DNA of 5,406 bases. It comes from Betaproteobacteria bacterium (GTDB lineage Bacteria > Pseudomonadota > Gammaproteobacteria > Burkholderiales > UBA9220). The notes under the pieces were generated by a model. It was not told where the DNA came from. It made no database searches and saw nothing but the letters and a program-made list of their open reading frames with translations. Position 1 is the first letter of the stretch; each line of letters starts with the position of its first letter. The DNA lies in the NCBI GenBank assembly GCA_020061285.1, contig JAGUYQ010000171.1, positions 1-5,406 of the forward strand, given 5' to 3'. The translations under genes and the position numbers were made by a program. Positions 5,002 to 5,406 of the stretch are shown in pieces.

Positions 5002-5406
5002 TCAGCGGCCCTTTCCCGCACCGCCGTGAAAACCGCCGAAGGACTGCTGGTCGAAGGTCTTCTTCTGCTCCGGGTTGAGGGTGGCGTAGAAGGCTTTCAT
5101 CGCCTCGGTACCCTTGCGCATCTTGTCCAACCGCTCCTGGGAACGGCTCAGCATGCGCTCGGCGCGCTCGGGGGCGGGCAGGGCGCGCAGCTCGTCGCGA
5201 TTGAAGTCCTCCCGCTTCGGCAACAGGGATTTCACCGTCTCGCTGTAATGCTGCCAGGCCTTCTCCTGGCTTGCCGACAGTTTAAGCTGATCGTGAAGGG
5301 CCTGCTGGCGCTTCTCCATCCTTTGCTCGAAACGCTCGCCGTCGAAGCGGCCGCAAGGCCCGCCTTCACTGCCGCGCATCGCATAGGCGGGAGCGGCCAG
5401 GGCGGC
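5002..5406 (-). CDS. Spy/CpxP-like LTXXQ-motif periplasmic protein (5' end outside window)
   Basis: The frame stays open to the window edge, showing 134 residues. The first nine (AALAAPAYA) look like the end of a signal peptide cleaved before MRGSEGG, so the ATG at 5379 is probably not the start and the protein is periplasmic. The mature part is highly charged and helical. It carries two degenerate LTXXQ-type motifs: LKLSASQEKAW, and LNPEQKKTFD near the end, with residues numbered 32-42 and 101-110 from Met5379. It ends in a glycine-rich tail. This pattern is typical of small Spy/CpxP-family proteins, which act as ATP-independent periplasmic chaperones or metal/envelope-stress sensors. A single cysteine sits near the mature N terminus (GGPCGRFDG). 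The gene is convergent with soxB and shares its terminator, so co-expression with sox is not implied. Family assignment is likely; specific function is unknown. Confidence 0.75.
   Translation of the reverse strand, partial: AALAAPAYAMRGSEGGPCGRFDGERFEQRMEKRQQALHDQLKLSASQEKAWQHYSETVKSLLPKREDFNRDELRALPAPERAERMLSRSQERLDKMRKGTEAMKAFYATLNPEQKKTFDQQSFGGFHGGAGKGR

Noticed and set aside
2..5406. Functional link between the flanking BepA-like and Spy-like envelope-quality genes and the Sox operon
   Set aside because: The first lies upstream with its own 3' end and the second is convergent; adjacency alone does not support a shared system.
1..5406. Mobile elements, CRISPR arrays, tRNA/rRNA genes, attachment sites
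   Set aside because: Read through both strands: no transposase, tandem spaced repeats, target-site duplications or tRNA-like cloverleaf seen.

Overview
The window is a GC-rich stretch of a bacterial chromosome carrying a compact, intact thiosulfate-oxidation (Sox) operon in the order soxX-soxY-soxZ-soxA-soxB, all on the plus strand (998-4922). Base composition, gene order and protein style suggest a proteobacterium, most likely a betaproteobacterial sulfur oxidiser (Rhodocyclales or Thiobacillus-like). That placement is inference from gene content; no rRNA or other marker is present.

Layout: (1) 2-796 is the 3' end of a BepA/YfgC-type M48 metalloprotease with C-terminal TPR repeats, entering from the left. 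(2) 797-997 is the only regulatory-looking intergenic region. It holds an AT-rich patch with two abutting inverted repeats, a sigma70-like promoter and a GC-rich 5' leader that can fold into two stem-loops, then the strong ribosome binding site of soxX. (3) 998-4922 contains the five sox genes, separated by 25, 51, 63 and 108 bases. A perfect 24-bp palindrome lies between soxZ and soxA, and a 10-bp GC hairpin with a poor T-tail lies between soxA and soxB. (4) 4956-4982 is a strong terminator that appears to work in both directions. (5) 5002-5406, on the minus strand, is a Spy/CpxP-like (LTXXQ motif) periplasmic protein whose 5' end lies outside the window.

How the genes work together: SoxY, exported through Tat together with SoxZ, carries the substrate on the cysteine of its C-terminal GGCGG arm. 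The SoxAX cytochrome, with one haem in SoxX and one in this SoxA, joins thiosulfate oxidatively to that cysteine. SoxB, a dimetal hydrolase also exported by Tat, releases the terminal sulfone as sulfate. No soxCD (sulfane dehydrogenase), soxK or soxVW is present here. The window therefore encodes the core that needs SoxCD elsewhere, or a branched path (sulfur globules, rDsr, sHdr), to finish oxidation.

I found no undescribed system. The most useful leads are non-coding: the paired inverted repeats, the structured soxX leader and the two intra-operon hairpins.
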